Source: Promethearchaeota archaeon
GTDB taxonomy: Archaea; Asgardarchaeota; Lokiarchaeia; Sigyniarchaeales; SOKP01
NCBI GenBank assembly: GCA_013375475.1
Contig: JABXKD010000013.1
Coordinates: 1-58,778 of the forward strand
Length of the DNA stretch: 58,778 nucleotides
Direction: 5' to 3'
The notes under the pieces are model-generated. The model ran no database searches. It had not been told where the DNA came from and was given only the letters and a program-made list of their open reading frames with translations. Positions within the stretch are counted from its first letter, which is position 1; each line of letters starts with the position of its first letter. The position numbers and the translations under genes were made by a program. Shown piece by piece: positions 25,805 to 35,625 of this stretch.

Positions 25805-26854
25805 ATGAAAATTGCTCGATATTATAGTAATAACGATGTTAGGCTTGATGAAATTCCTAAACCAGTAATAGGCCCAGGAGAATTGTTAGTAAAAGTTAAA
25901 AAATCAGGAATCTGCGGTTCAGATGTTTTAGAATATTATAGATTTGCGAAAATGAAGAAATTAGGGGTAGATAATTTAATTCTTGGACACGAAATTGCAG
26001 GAGACATCGTAGAGATAGGATCTGGTGTGAAAGGATTAAAAGTGGGAGACCGAGTTTTTGTGTCTCATCATGTTCCATGTTTTGATTGCTATAACTGTAA
26101 TCATGGGCACCAAACTGCATGTAATCTTCTCCATAACACCAATTTTGACCCAGGCGGTTTTTCTGAATTTGTCAGAATCCCGAACATAAATATTGAAAAA
26201 AAAGGAGTATTTGTTTTAGATGATTCGGTTTCTTACGAAGAGGGGGTTTTTATAGAACCGCTTGGTTGTGTTTGCCGAGCACAACGCTTAGTTAATGTTG
26301 GAAAAGGTTTGACGGTTTTAATATTAGGTAGTGGAGTATCTGGAATCTTACACACCCAATTAGCCAAATTAAGAGGGGCAAAAAAGGTCTTTGCAACAGA
26401 TATTAGCGATTATAGATTAGGAAAGATAAGCAAATTTGGAGCTGATAAAACTTTTCATGCAAGTGAGAACATTCCTTCAAAACTTCTAGAATTTAACGAT
26501 GATAGATTAGCTGACATTGTTATTGTGTGTACTGGGGCTATATCCGCAGCGAAACAAGCTTTAAAATGTGTAGCTCCAGGTGGGAAAGTGTTATTCTTCG
26601 CAGTCCCAGGTCCGGGCGTCAATTTAGAGGTTCCTATAAACGATTACTGGAGGAACGAAATAACATTAACGACATCATACGGAGCAGCACCTGAAGATCT
26701 TCAGGAGTCGTATATATGGATATTATCTAAGAAAATAAAAGTCTTAGAATTAATAACTCATAGATTCCCTCTAAGTCAAGTTGGAGACGCTTTCAAGGTT
26801 GTTTGTGAAGCAAAAAAATCCTTAAAAGTTGTTTTAGAGCCCAATAAAGAATAA
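25805..26854 (+). CDS. Zinc-dependent alcohol/polyol dehydrogenase (MDR superfamily)
   Basis: A 349-residue medium-chain dehydrogenase. The catalytic-zinc motif is GHEIAGDIVEIGSGVKGLKVG, the structural zinc motif is CX2CX2CX7C (VPCFDCYNCNHGHQTAC), and the NAD(P) fold begins LILGSGVSGILHTQ. Related to sorbitol, threonine and alcohol dehydrogenases; the substrate cannot be stated. No operon partner. A clear full-length gene with ATG start. Confidence 0.85.
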   Translation: MKIARYYSNNDVRLDEIPKPVIGPGELLVKVKKSGICGSDVLEYYRFAKMKKLGVDNLILGHEIAGDIVEIGSGVKGLKVGDRVFVSHHVPCFDCYNCNHGHQTACNLLHNTNFDPGGFSEFVRIPNINIEKKGVFVLDDSVSYEEGVFIEPLGCVCRAQRLVNVGKGLTVLILGSGVSGILHTQLAKLRGAKKVFATDISDYRLGKISKFGADKTFHASENIPSKLLEFNDDRLADIVIVCTGAISAAKQALKCVAPGGKVLFFAVPGPGVNLEVPINDYWRNEITLTTSYGAAPEDLQESYIWILSKKIKVLELITHRFPLSQVGDAFKVVCEAKKSLKVVLEPNKE

Positions 26855-26866
26855 AGAATGAGCTAT

Positions 26867-27829
26867 TTATAGATTTTTTCTTATACTTCTTTCAATATGC
26901 TTTCTTATTATCCAAGATTCCCAAAAAGCGTAAATTTTTAGCATTGCTCCTTTTATTTTTCTTTTAGGAAAGAATATATCTAATTTAAGCAACGCTTCTG
27001 TTTTCTCGCCAATTGTAAGTTTATGACCAAGTGTTTTTAGCGCAGAATTAACTTTTTCTTGATTTTCTTCTATTTTTTTTCTCATATAATTAAACGGTGT
27101 TCTATCGGGATTTTTAACTACATATGAATGACTCGAAGTTAATTGAATTGCTTTTTTAAGAAAAAACTCTTCAGCTAGATTAATATCCTTGATAGTTTGT
27201 TCAATAGAGCAATCCCTAAATCCATACCAAGGGCCAAAACCATTTACTCCTGGTTGAGTTTGGTCAAATCCCATACAACTTATATGTAATATTTTTTCGG
27301 AAGGAAAATAAAAACCAACATGACCTAAGGAGTGCCCTGGAAAAGAGATGGTTTGCAGTTCGAAATTATCGAATCTTAATGTGTCACCGGGTTTAAACGA
27401 TATAACTTCATTACAACTTTTATAACCCATTGAATTAACAAAGCTCATTCCAGTTTCTAAGTCAATATACTCTAAAAATCCAAAGTTATTTAAAAAATTA
27501 TAACTATCTAACAAATTCATGTGTTCTGGAACGGGAGCATATATGCTTACTCCCTTTTCGTTCCAAATATGCACATGAGCAGCGTGATCTAAATGCGTAT
27601 GACTGCATATATAATCCGAAATGGGCTTAAACGAATTGTATATGGCATTTGCATACTGTGGTTCAATATTAAGATCTATAATAATAGCGTGCCTATTTAC
27701 ACCCTTTTCTGGTAATTTAATTAAACCGTCGCACCTTGTAAAGATGCCTGATGCTTTGATTTGATGAACTAATAATAAATTTTTAGTAACCTTAGAAATT
27801 TGAAGATTTTCAATATTAGGTAAAGACAT
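26867..27829 (-). CDS. MBL-fold metal-dependent hydrolase
   Basis: A 320-residue metallo-beta-lactamase-fold protein. The metal motif HTHLDH is intact, followed by SFPGHSLGHVGFYFPSEKIL and a later His (SSHSYVV). It lacks a rubredoxin or flavodoxin domain, and belongs with the general hydrolase or glyoxalase-II-like group. The substrate is unknown. A C-terminal extension of about 80 residues is helical and basic. It converges on the alcohol dehydrogenase gene, 12 bases between stops, and has no partner on its strand. Confidence 0.75.
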   Translation of the reverse strand: MSLPNIENLQISKVTKNLLLVHQIKASGIFTRCDGLIKLPEKGVNRHAIIIDLNIEPQYANAIYNSFKPISDYICSHTHLDHAAHVHIWNEKGVSIYAPVPEHMNLLDSYNFLNNFGFLEYIDLETGMSFVNSMGYKSCNEVISFKPGDTLRFDNFELQTISFPGHSLGHVGFYFPSEKILHISCMGFDQTQPGVNGFGPWYGFRDCSIEQTIKDINLAEEFFLKKAIQLTSSHSYVVKNPDRTPFNYMRKKIEENQEKVNSALKTLGHKLTIGEKTEALLKLDIFFPKRKIKGAMLKIYAFWESWIIRKHIERSIRKNL

Positions 27830-27943
27830 TAGTGCGAGTTAAATCTCTAAAGTAATTATAAAGGAAAATTATGAAATATTTAAGAACTTAATCTTAACAC
27901 AAAATTTTCTTAAAATAAATAAAAATAAATAAAAAAAATAAAA

Positions 27944-28726
27944 TTATAATCCTACTGGACCATTACTATAGATTTCATATGCTTCATCTACTGAAGCATT
28001 TTCGTGAACAATTGCTCTCACTGCTTTAATCATACCAATGGGCTTGTCAGATTGGAATATATTCCGCCCCATATCTACACCTACAGCTCCAGCATTAATT
28101 GCATTCTTAGCCATTTGGAGTGCTTCTCTTTCCGGTGTTTTTTTCCCTCCCGCTATAACGACGGGGACAGGACAAATTCCAGTAACATTTTCGAAATTTT
28201 CGCAATAGTAGGTTTTAACAAAAGTAGCACCTAACTCCGCAGCCATTCTACTAGCCATTCCCAAATACCGGTCATCTCTAACCATTTCTCTTCCAACTGC
28301 AGTGACAGCTAAAGTTGGTATACCGTATTCTTGCCCCCAATTAACAAGTTTGGATAAATTCATTAAACTCTGTTTCTCAAACTCTCCACCTACAAATATT
28401 GAGCAAGTGATAGCTGATACATTTAATCGAATAGCTTCCTCGATGGTTACATTAATTTCTTCGTTTGAAAGCTCTTTTAACATGCTAGCGCCCGCTGATA
28501 CTCGTAAAACAATCGGAATATCGAAGTCTGCCGATACACAACTCCTCAACATCCCGCGAGTAAGCATTATTGCATCAGCATATTGAAATAGCGGGTTTAA
28601 ATCTCCAAAACACTTTAAAGATCCTGGAATATTACCAAAATATCCATGATCTACAGCAAGCATGACACAATGTCCCGATTTAGGCTTGATGATTCTTGCC
28701 AATCTGTTTTGCATTCCCCAATCCAT
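27944..28726 (-). CDS. lsrF: LsrF-like thiolase / class I aldolase
   Basis: A 260-residue TIM-barrel enzyme close to LsrF along its length: MDWGMQNRLARIIKPKSG, VMLAVDHGYFG, RGMLRSCV, KTYYCENFENV with the Schiff-base Lys region, PVVIAGGKKTPEREAL and GVDMGRNIFQSDKP. LsrF splits 3-hydroxy-5-phosphonooxypentane-2,4-dione in AI-2 breakdown. Related archaeal aldolases make aromatic or hept-ulosonate precursors, but the match to LsrF seems nearer. No lsr genes lie nearby, so its natural substrate here is open. Monocistronic. Confidence 0.75.
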   Translation of the reverse strand: MDWGMQNRLARIIKPKSGHCVMLAVDHGYFGNIPGSLKCFGDLNPLFQYADAIMLTRGMLRSCVSADFDIPIVLRVSAGASMLKELSNEEINVTIEEAIRLNVSAITCSIFVGGEFEKQSLMNLSKLVNWGQEYGIPTLAVTAVGREMVRDDRYLGMASRMAAELGATFVKTYYCENFENVTGICPVPVVIAGGKKTPEREALQMAKNAINAGAVGVDMGRNIFQSDKPIGMIKAVRAIVHENASVDEAYEIYSNGPVGL

Positions 28727-28864
28727 ATTTAATTCACTTTAATCTGTTTTCACAAATAAATTTGTTTTTATAAAGTATGAAAAATATAAATTCATTATCT
28801 TTTTTGTACTTTTCTATAGAAAAGTACTATTTAAAAGAAACAAGCTATAACATAGAGTGCTAGG

Positions 28865-29713
28865 TTAATTCTTTATCTTATCACTTAGTTCGCTCGAAAA
28901 TCTTTGCTTAATAAATTCTTTTATTATTAAGACGCGTTTTTTGTTAATTGTAGAAACTATTAATTTTTCTTTTAACTGTTTTACTAAATCTTTTTCACTA
29001 ATTTTTTTACTATTTTCTAGAAGAGTTGCAGTAAACTCTACATCTTTTATAAATTGATTAATATATTGAGCTAAATACTTTAATTGTTCTCCTTTATCAC
29101 TCCTTCCTAACGCGTTATCTAATATTGATTTTTCAAAATCACAAGGGGTGTTCCATGGTTGCTGTATGACAGCTTTGCGGTTATTAATTAGAAACGCGTT
29201 TGTATTATTATTTTTAAATGCTGTATAGAAATAATCTTCATTTGTGAATACATTATTGTCGAATTCCGCGTCTCTTATAGCATTGTTGTTTCGATACTTA
29301 AGCGGTATTACATTATCAAACATTTCATCTAACTGTTCTATATTAATATTAAATTTTTCACTTCTTAAAACAAAAGAAGGGTAATCAAATAATTTTGCAT
29401 GAATTAAACCTGCTACACAATTAAATCCAAAAGCTTCAATTAATTGATCCAAAGTTAAATTAATTATTTCTTCTGACAAGTTTACATCTCCATTTGACGA
29501 TACAGAGGTGTCTATAACATCATATCCCACGATTTTTCCTTTCGTAGAAATAAAGACTATAAAGTTGTGATCCTTACATACTGCTCCTTGGGGTACCTTA
29601 ATCTTCACCGTACCGAATTTCTTTTGATAAAAAAGTGATTCTGGAACATTTATCTGTTTTTCTGCCCCACATTTAGGACATGCAACAATAAATCCTTTTA
29701 AAGCAACACTCAC
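28865..29713 (-). CDS. Zinc-ribbon protein of an Asgard-type family
   Basis: A 282-residue protein. The N-terminus holds a CPKCG zinc knuckle (C12, C15) with a second pair (C46, H49 in AVCKDHNF), and the strand block KIKVPQGAVCKDHNFIVFIS then KIVGYDVID. Proteins with this N-terminal block are common in Asgard genomes, in my knowledge, and have no known function. The rest is mixed helix. The GTG start is supported by GAGG about ten bases upstream. No catalytic motif. Confidence 0.55.
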   Translation of the reverse strand: MSVALKGFIVACPKCGAEKQINVPESLFYQKKFGTVKIKVPQGAVCKDHNFIVFISTKGKIVGYDVIDTSVSSNGDVNLSEEIINLTLDQLIEAFGFNCVAGLIHAKLFDYPSFVLRSEKFNINIEQLDEMFDNVIPLKYRNNNAIRDAEFDNNVFTNEDYFYTAFKNNNTNAFLINNRKAVIQQPWNTPCDFEKSILDNALGRSDKGEQLKYLAQYINQFIKDVEFTATLLENSKKISEKDLVKQLKEKLIVSTINKKRVLIIKEFIKQRFSSELSDKIKN

Positions 29714-29935
29714 TCAATCCTCAACCTCAATTTTTATTTTCTCATGCTTATTGAATTTATTCAAATCGAAATTTATATCCATGTGATATATTCATATTTT
29801 TCTCTACAGAAATAGTAAAAAAGTTCTCGTTAAAAAACTTAAACATTTTTATTAAATTTTTTGTGTGAAAAATAACTTGATACCTCTAAAATTATACATG
29901 AAAATACTAAAAGTATTTCTAATTAGAAAATGAAA

Positions 29936-30661
29936 TTAAATCTTCACAGAATTTAGAAGAATATCGAAGGCAGCTTTCCATTCAGAATAATCAAGTACAT
30001 AATCAAATCCACATACTTTACGAAGTATGTGTTTGTTGAGAATGTTATCCATTACATTAGCGCCTGCTATAGTTTTATCATGTGGACCATAGGGATTAAA
30101 ATGCATATTACCACCAGAAACAGATACATAATCGCAAATGAAAAATACATCTTTAAATATGTAAAATGTAAATCCGGGAGTGTGACCATTTATATGGAAT
30201 GCTTCAATTTCACAAAAATTATAATCATTCTCAAATTTCTTGTCAAAAGGATATTTTTGAGCAAGTTCTTGTTTGGAATCTTCTTCATGAATCCATAAAA
30301 ATGCAGAGTTATAACTACGATATAAATTTGAAGCTCCAAGAAAATGATGATGCGTAAGCATGATTTTATCCATCCTCTCAATATCCTTGCTAAAAGTGGA
30401 AGGACAATCAATCCAGATTATCTGTTTTTCGGTTTTAATACTATATGCTGAATGCTCTAATCCAAGTGGGGGTGAAGAATTTAACCGAATTACTTTATCA
30501 GTTACCTTAGTTTCCAATACTTCATAATTTTCGTTACAATCTTCCGCAGTAATAAAGTTTACCTTTAGCGCCCCACAGAAAGGACATGTTTCAGGATAAT
30601 ATCCAATCATATTATATCCGCATACTTTACAAACGTATTGCTCTTCTCTAAATGGTGACAT
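29936..30661 (-). CDS. Rubredoxin-zinc-ribbon plus MBL-fold protein with an altered metal site
   Basis: A 241-residue protein with an N-terminal rubredoxin-like knuckle (C11, C14, C26, C29) and an MBL domain. The usual HxHxDH is HHHFLG here (H104-H106), so the Asp and last His are lost. Other ligands seem kept (INGHTPGFTFY, ICDYV). It could bind one metal or be inactive as a hydrolase. It may act as a redox protein through the rubredoxin part. GGTGG lies six bases before the ATG. Single gene. Confidence 0.65.
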   Translation of the reverse strand: MSPFREEQYVCKVCGYNMIGYYPETCPFCGALKVNFITAEDCNENYEVLETKVTDKVIRLNSSPPLGLEHSAYSIKTEKQIIWIDCPSTFSKDIERMDKIMLTHHHFLGASNLYRSYNSAFLWIHEEDSKQELAQKYPFDKKFENDYNFCEIEAFHINGHTPGFTFYIFKDVFFICDYVSVSGGNMHFNPYGPHDKTIAGANVMDNILNKHILRKVCGFDYVLDYSEWKAAFDILLNSVKI

Positions 30662-30820
30662 TCATTCCACCTATGCTTAATAGAACATTTTGACTTTGAT
30701 GTAGTTGAAATTATAAAATCATTTTTAACTCATCAAATCAATAAAACAATTAGAAATAAATATATATAACTTATAAAGTAAAACTCAATTTAACTTTCAT
30801 TTCGAGAAGAAAGTAAAAAG

Positions 30821-32110
30821 GTGAATTCATTGAAACCTAGTATTGATGAGAAAGATTCAAATTACATGTATGAAATAATTCAATCTATTATTGATGAATG
30901 TGGCCCAAGAATGCCATGTAGTCCACAAGAGGCTCAAGCTGCCGAAATAATCAAGAAAGAATTGGAGGTAGTATGTGATGAGGTCACTTTAGAACCTTTT
31001 TCCTGCAACCCCCGTGCCTTCTTAGGTTGGATTAAAGTTGATATTATTTTAGTTTTATTATCGTTTATATCGTTTTTTCTAATTCCAATAAATATTTTCA
31101 ATTATTGGGGATATTTAATGTCATTTTTATCCTTTGGCCTTAATTTAGTTGCCTTCTTGATTCTATGGAACGAATTTTTCAACTACAGGGAATTTATCGA
31201 TCCCCTATTTAAATCAAAAAATTCCCAAAATGTTATTGGGAAAATTTACCCTAAAGAAGATGCCAAAAAAATCCTAATTTTTTCCGGACATCACGATAGC
31301 GCACTAGAATTTAATTTATTAACGCATTTAAAAATAGGTTATCCAATAGTGATTTTGTTAGGTTTAGCGGTTATAATTTTATGGTTGTTGACATCAATAG
31401 TAGTTATTCTATTAGTTCTAACTAACTTGTTTTTCTTTGAATCATTTTCCATACTTGCTCTAGTTTTATTTTTAATAAGTATCCCCGCGTTTATAGGGTT
31501 ATTTTTCTTCGTTTCTTTTGGAAAGAAGGCAAACAAAGTGCCTGGAGCTGTTGACAATTTAAGTGCAGTAGCAGTTGTATTAGCTATTGGTAAGATTCTC
31601 AAAAAAAATAAAGAAATCGTGCCTAGCGATACAGAAATTAGGTTGATTTCTTTTGGATGCGAAGAAGCAGGTTTAAGAGGTGCATTTAGATACGTACATA
31701 AACATCTTGACGAATTGAAAAGATTGGACGCAGAATGTATCAACATGGATGCTATCCAGAGTAAGAAAAATATATCAATTATTGATTTCGAACCTTCCAC
31801 GAGAACAAAACATTCTGAGGTTGTTGTTAAAAAAATTATGAACGCGGCAAAATCTTCCCAGATCGAAGTAAAATCTTCCGCTTTAGGCGGTTCTGGTACC
31901 TTTGAGAAAATTTTCGGGCAAATCACCGGAGGTACTGATGCTACCGCCTTTTCAAAGGCAGGAATTAAAGCAGCAAATATATCTGCCATGGATCTTAATA
32001 AAATGCTTAAATTTTATCACCAACCCACAGATACTTTGGATAAAATTGAAAAAGGCTCCCTTGAGCGCGTTTTACGGATTTGTATTGATTACATTATTAA
32101 CGAGTCTTAG
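30821..32110 (+). CDS. Membrane-anchored M28-family peptidase
   Basis: A 429-residue zinc aminopeptidase-like protein. Metal-site motifs are GHHDSA (157-161), VPGAVDNLSA, the catalytic Glu in SFGCEEAGLRG, NMDAI, and the late His in FYHQPTDT. Two pairs of membrane helices (residues ~72-118 and ~170-235) interrupt the catalytic domain, so it is membrane-embedded. It may trim peptides at the membrane. The start is GTG, with AAAAAG just upstream. It converges on the ABC operon, 37 bases between stops. Confidence 0.8.
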   Translation: MNSLKPSIDEKDSNYMYEIIQSIIDECGPRMPCSPQEAQAAEIIKKELEVVCDEVTLEPFSCNPRAFLGWIKVDIILVLLSFISFFLIPINIFNYWGYLMSFLSFGLNLVAFLILWNEFFNYREFIDPLFKSKNSQNVIGKIYPKEDAKKILIFSGHHDSALEFNLLTHLKIGYPIVILLGLAVIILWLLTSIVVILLVLTNLFFFESFSILALVLFLISIPAFIGLFFFVSFGKKANKVPGAVDNLSAVAVVLAIGKILKKNKEIVPSDTEIRLISFGCEEAGLRGAFRYVHKHLDELKRLDAECINMDAIQSKKNISIIDFEPSTRTKHSEVVVKKIMNAAKSSQIEVKSSALGGSGTFEKIFGQITGGTDATAFSKAGIKAANISAMDLNKMLKFYHQPTDTLDKIEKGSLERVLRICIDYIINES

Positions 32111-32147
32111 AGAAGATAGGTATGGGTTAATGGTGAATTTGTCCCAC

Positions 32148-34784
32148 TTACGATCCTCTTGGTTCCTTTTTAACAACAATTTTGACTAATAGCATCCCTA
32201 AAACAGAAGGGATTATTCCGACTCCTACAATCGCGAATAAGACTAGCTTAACAGTACCTTCGAAAGTATTATCAAATACCACATATGTAAACAATTGCCC
32301 TAAACTATTTATCAGATAATGTAAGATAATTGAGGGTATTAAACTCTTAGTTTTAATGAAAAGATAACCGAAGAGAAAGCCCATTAGGGACGCATAAATG
32401 ACTTGTACCCCAGTTAAAACCAAATTACTTCCCGATAAGAGATTGAATAAATGGAAAAAACCAAATAATAGAGCTACGACAACCAATACCGTCCTTTGAG
32501 AATATTTCCTTAAATTTAAAGTAGAAATTACCCCTCTAAAAGAAACTTCCTCCCAGATTCCTGGAATTAACATCAAGATAAAAAGAAACCATCCAAAGAT
32601 TGAAATACTAGTTCCAGGATTGCCAAAAATCACATCCAAATCGAAAATATAATTACCAAAGATATTTCCAGTGATATAGGTACTAACGAAATATATTATT
32701 GAGCAACTAACTCCAAGAAAAATGTTGCGTCCTATTTTTCTATCAGGCTTTAATCCGATAGTTTTTATGTATTCTTTTAGTGTTTCTTTTCCGTTTGGAA
32801 GACCTAAGGATCGGGGAACTAACAATAACCAGAGTAGTGCCATTACACCAAAAGTTACGAAGAAATCTATAAAAAGCAATGTAATAAAAGTAATATCTGC
32901 TGATAAAAAGATGAGAGGAAAAATGATAAGGCCTTCTATTAATCCAGGTAAAATTAAAAATCCGGCGTATAAAACTAATAAATTTACAGTTCCAAATAAG
33001 GGGTGTTTCCTGTAGATTTCTCTAATACTTATAGTTTTTTTCTTTCCCAGTACTTTTGGAAACATACTATTGAAAGAAAGTAATAATACACCTAAGGAGA
33101 GGATCCCTCCCAGAAAATACGCTATAAACATAGCAACTGGACCTATAGATGCAAACAAGATCACACCCATGAGGAAGAAAGCGAAGAAAATCAAATGTTC
33201 AGCTATTATCATGATGGTCCATTTTGTTATCTTTTTCTCGATGTTAAATTCTTCTACGACAAATTTATATTTCATCCTTCCAAAAAACCGTATCTTCATT
33301 TGGAACATCGATATTAGTAGCGTTAATATAACGGGATAGAAGGAAATAAAAGACAGCAGATAACTTATAAAATCTGGATTTCCAGTAAAAAACATAAGAG
33401 GTAAGAAAAATGATATTGTTTGGATTGAACCTAATAATAATAATTTCGCTTTTGCTTGGTCCCGAGTACGGATTGGTAAGGATGAGAGAGTTGACGCTCC
33501 CGTATCCTCCATGTTTAAGAAGCCTGAAGTAAGCATCATCGAGATCATCGGTTGGTACATAGTTATAATCAACCACATAAAGACATAATCGTCTATGAAC
33601 GATTCTCCAAGACCAATTGGAGTGATTAGAAGAGGTGATATAACCATTAAGGGTAGAATAATAGGTGTAATTATAAACATAAATGCTTGTATATCTCTTG
33701 TAGCAGTAGATAAATCTTTTCGAATATAGGCCTTTATTGGTGTCCTTAGCTCAATAGTAACTTCAATTGGTTTTTCTGGAGTTTTCTTTGAAGATTTTGC
33801 CTGTTCTATTTCAATAGAGGCTGAGGAAGTAACCGTTCGCATAGCCTTTAGAGCTTTTTTGTAAGTGGATAATGTTAACAACACAAAAAGAACCATACCT
33901 ATAATAACAGGTAGCCATAATGAGAAAGAAAAACTTGTTGGTTCTATAGCCATTGTTATTAGGTAACCAGAAGCAAAGGGGAAAGGTATCAAGCATAGTA
34001 TGATATTAACAAAATTAGGAATTTCTGAGGAATATAATGAGACAAAAAAGTCTCCCGCAGAAGTAAGTATCCACTGAACAAAAAATGAGGCAGAAAATAT
34101 GACTATTATATAGCTCAACATAGTGAATAATCGAATTAGAGTTGCTTTTTTAGAAGCTGCCTCACTTACTTTTAAAACGCGGCTAATTCTTCCTGCAACT
34201 AAAACAAGGACACTAAAAGAGAACATAACATTAATTATTGAAATTAACGCAGCAACCAAAGCTAAAAATATATTTTGAGACATTATAAACATTGTAACAG
34301 GAAAAGCAAGTATCATGACAATAATGCCTATATCCATGTTGTGAAAAACTGTCATAAAACCTAATTTCCTTAACTTATCCTTAGGAATAGGTAAAGTTTC
34401 GTACCATCTAAAAGCATCTCCTGACATCATGGCACTAATAGCAAACATTCCGAGCATCGTAAGATATATCATTTGCATAATAAAATTTGCTCCGAAGAGA
34501 ATACTTCCCGGAATTAAGACCGATTCTGGAGGTACTATTGGGATACTAAAAGAATAGACAACTTGAGAATAAGCACTTACAGGTAAAAAACCTACAAAAA
34601 AAAGCATTGCAGCAAAAATGATTTTCGTCGCAATCGCTTGCTGTTTTATAGAAGCCTTATTTTTTTTATACTTTTCAAGTAACTTTGCTTGGTTTGCGCC
34701 AGAAGAAAGAACCTGTGCTTCCATAACAATTTCGAGATTCGTATATTTCGCCAGCTTGTAAAGTCCTAATTCCTTTTTAGCCAT
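32148..34784 (-). CDS. ABC-2-type permease fused to CPBP protease domain (copy B)
   Basis: An 878-residue polytopic protein. The first ~560 residues are an ABC-2-like export permease, preceded by a conserved tail region (KYTNLEIVMEAQVLSSGANQ). The last ~200 residues are a CPBP protease with E745-E746-x3-R750, H778 and H822/N826. The ATPase gene lies 13 bases upstream. Such fusions occur elsewhere in prokaryotes; a peptide or lipid that is both exported and cut, or resistance to a toxin, is conceivable. This is the second copy of a tandem pair. Confidence 0.85.
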   Translation of the reverse strand: MAKKELGLYKLAKYTNLEIVMEAQVLSSGANQAKLLEKYKKNKASIKQQAIATKIIFAAMLFFVGFLPVSAYSQVVYSFSIPIVPPESVLIPGSILFGANFIMQMIYLTMLGMFAISAMMSGDAFRWYETLPIPKDKLRKLGFMTVFHNMDIGIIVMILAFPVTMFIMSQNIFLALVAALISIINVMFSFSVLVLVAGRISRVLKVSEAASKKATLIRLFTMLSYIIVIFSASFFVQWILTSAGDFFVSLYSSEIPNFVNIILCLIPFPFASGYLITMAIEPTSFSFSLWLPVIIGMVLFVLLTLSTYKKALKAMRTVTSSASIEIEQAKSSKKTPEKPIEVTIELRTPIKAYIRKDLSTATRDIQAFMFIITPIILPLMVISPLLITPIGLGESFIDDYVFMWLIITMYQPMISMMLTSGFLNMEDTGASTLSSLPIRTRDQAKAKLLLLGSIQTISFFLPLMFFTGNPDFISYLLSFISFYPVILTLLISMFQMKIRFFGRMKYKFVVEEFNIEKKITKWTIMIIAEHLIFFAFFLMGVILFASIGPVAMFIAYFLGGILSLGVLLLSFNSMFPKVLGKKKTISIREIYRKHPLFGTVNLLVLYAGFLILPGLIEGLIIFPLIFLSADITFITLLFIDFFVTFGVMALLWLLLVPRSLGLPNGKETLKEYIKTIGLKPDRKIGRNIFLGVSCSIIYFVSTYITGNIFGNYIFDLDVIFGNPGTSISIFGWFLFILMLIPGIWEEVSFRGVISTLNLRKYSQRTVLVVVALLFGFFHLFNLLSGSNLVLTGVQVIYASLMGFLFGYLFIKTKSLIPSIILHYLINSLGQLFTYVVFDNTFEGTVKLVLFAIVGVGIIPSVLGMLLVKIVVKKEPRGS

Positions 34785-34797
34785 AATTAAAGTATCC

Positions 34798-35592
34798 TTA
34801 GTTTCTCTCGTTAAAAGATTTTCTCAGCTTCGCTACTATTTCATTCACGCTTACATCTTGTTCAGTTAATCGTAGGAACACATCTTCCAGATTTGCTCCT
34901 AATCTATCTGCTTGCTGACGAAGTTCTTCCATGGTTCCAATTCCAACTAATTTACCCCTATTCATAATCGCTATACGGTCACATAAGTCTTCCGCTATTT
35001 CCATGATATGGGTTGAAAATAATACAGAACCACCATTTTCGACATGGATATCTAAAATCTCTTTAACCACTTTCACAGACTTTGCGTCGAGACCAGCTAA
35101 AGGCTCGTCCATAATAAGTAAATCAGGATCATGAAGGATTGCGGAAATTATTTGAATTTTTTGTTTATTTCCATGGGATAAGGTTGCTACTAATTGTTCG
35201 TAATATTCTAGAGCACCTAAACTCTCCAAGTATTCTTGTGCTCGTTTTGAGGTTTCATCTCCATCTAAGCTACGAATAGACGCTATAAAATTAAACAAAT
35301 CTTTGGGTGTAAGTGATTTAAAGATCAACGGCTCCTCCGAAACGTAACCTACACGACTTTTAATTTGAACTTCTTCTGTTTCGGGATTTAAACCCATTAT
35401 TTTAATATCCCCTTGATTCGGTTCTAGCAAACCTAGTAACAGCTTAATAGTAGTAGTTTTACCAGCTCCGTTAGGACCTAATAAACCAAAAACTTCCCCC
35501 TTTTTAACTTCGAAGGAAATTCCGTTTACCGCTTTAACATCCCCAAAAAATTTCATTAATTCACTAACAGATATCATAACACTATCATTCAT
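34798..35592 (-). CDS. ABC transporter ATPase (copy B)
   Basis: A 264-residue ABC ATPase. Walker A GPNGAGKTTT, an unusual signature LSHGNKQ in place of LSGGQ, Walker B LLIMDEP and the H-loop STHIMEIAEDL are all present. The last ~60 residues (a coiled region with LEDVFLRLTEQD) resemble the C-terminal domain of ABC-2 export ATPases. It drives the permease-protease gene 13 bases downstream. It is close to copy A at 38282-39088, with most of the core identical by eye. Confidence 0.9.
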   Translation of the reverse strand: MNDSVMISVSELMKFFGDVKAVNGISFEVKKGEVFGLLGPNGAGKTTTIKLLLGLLEPNQGDIKIMGLNPETEEVQIKSRVGYVSEEPLIFKSLTPKDLFNFIASIRSLDGDETSKRAQEYLESLGALEYYEQLVATLSHGNKQKIQIISAILHDPDLLIMDEPLAGLDAKSVKVVKEILDIHVENGGSVLFSTHIMEIAEDLCDRIAIMNRGKLVGIGTMEELRQQADRLGANLEDVFLRLTEQDVSVNEIVAKLRKSFNERN

Positions 35593-35625
35593 TCTACATC
35601 ATCATATTAAAGTTTTTTAAAATTT

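Noticed and set aside
31339..31989. 216-residue open frame on the minus strand
   Set aside because: It lies fully inside and antisense to the M28 peptidase gene, whose motifs are clear. The antisense protein has no recognisable fold.
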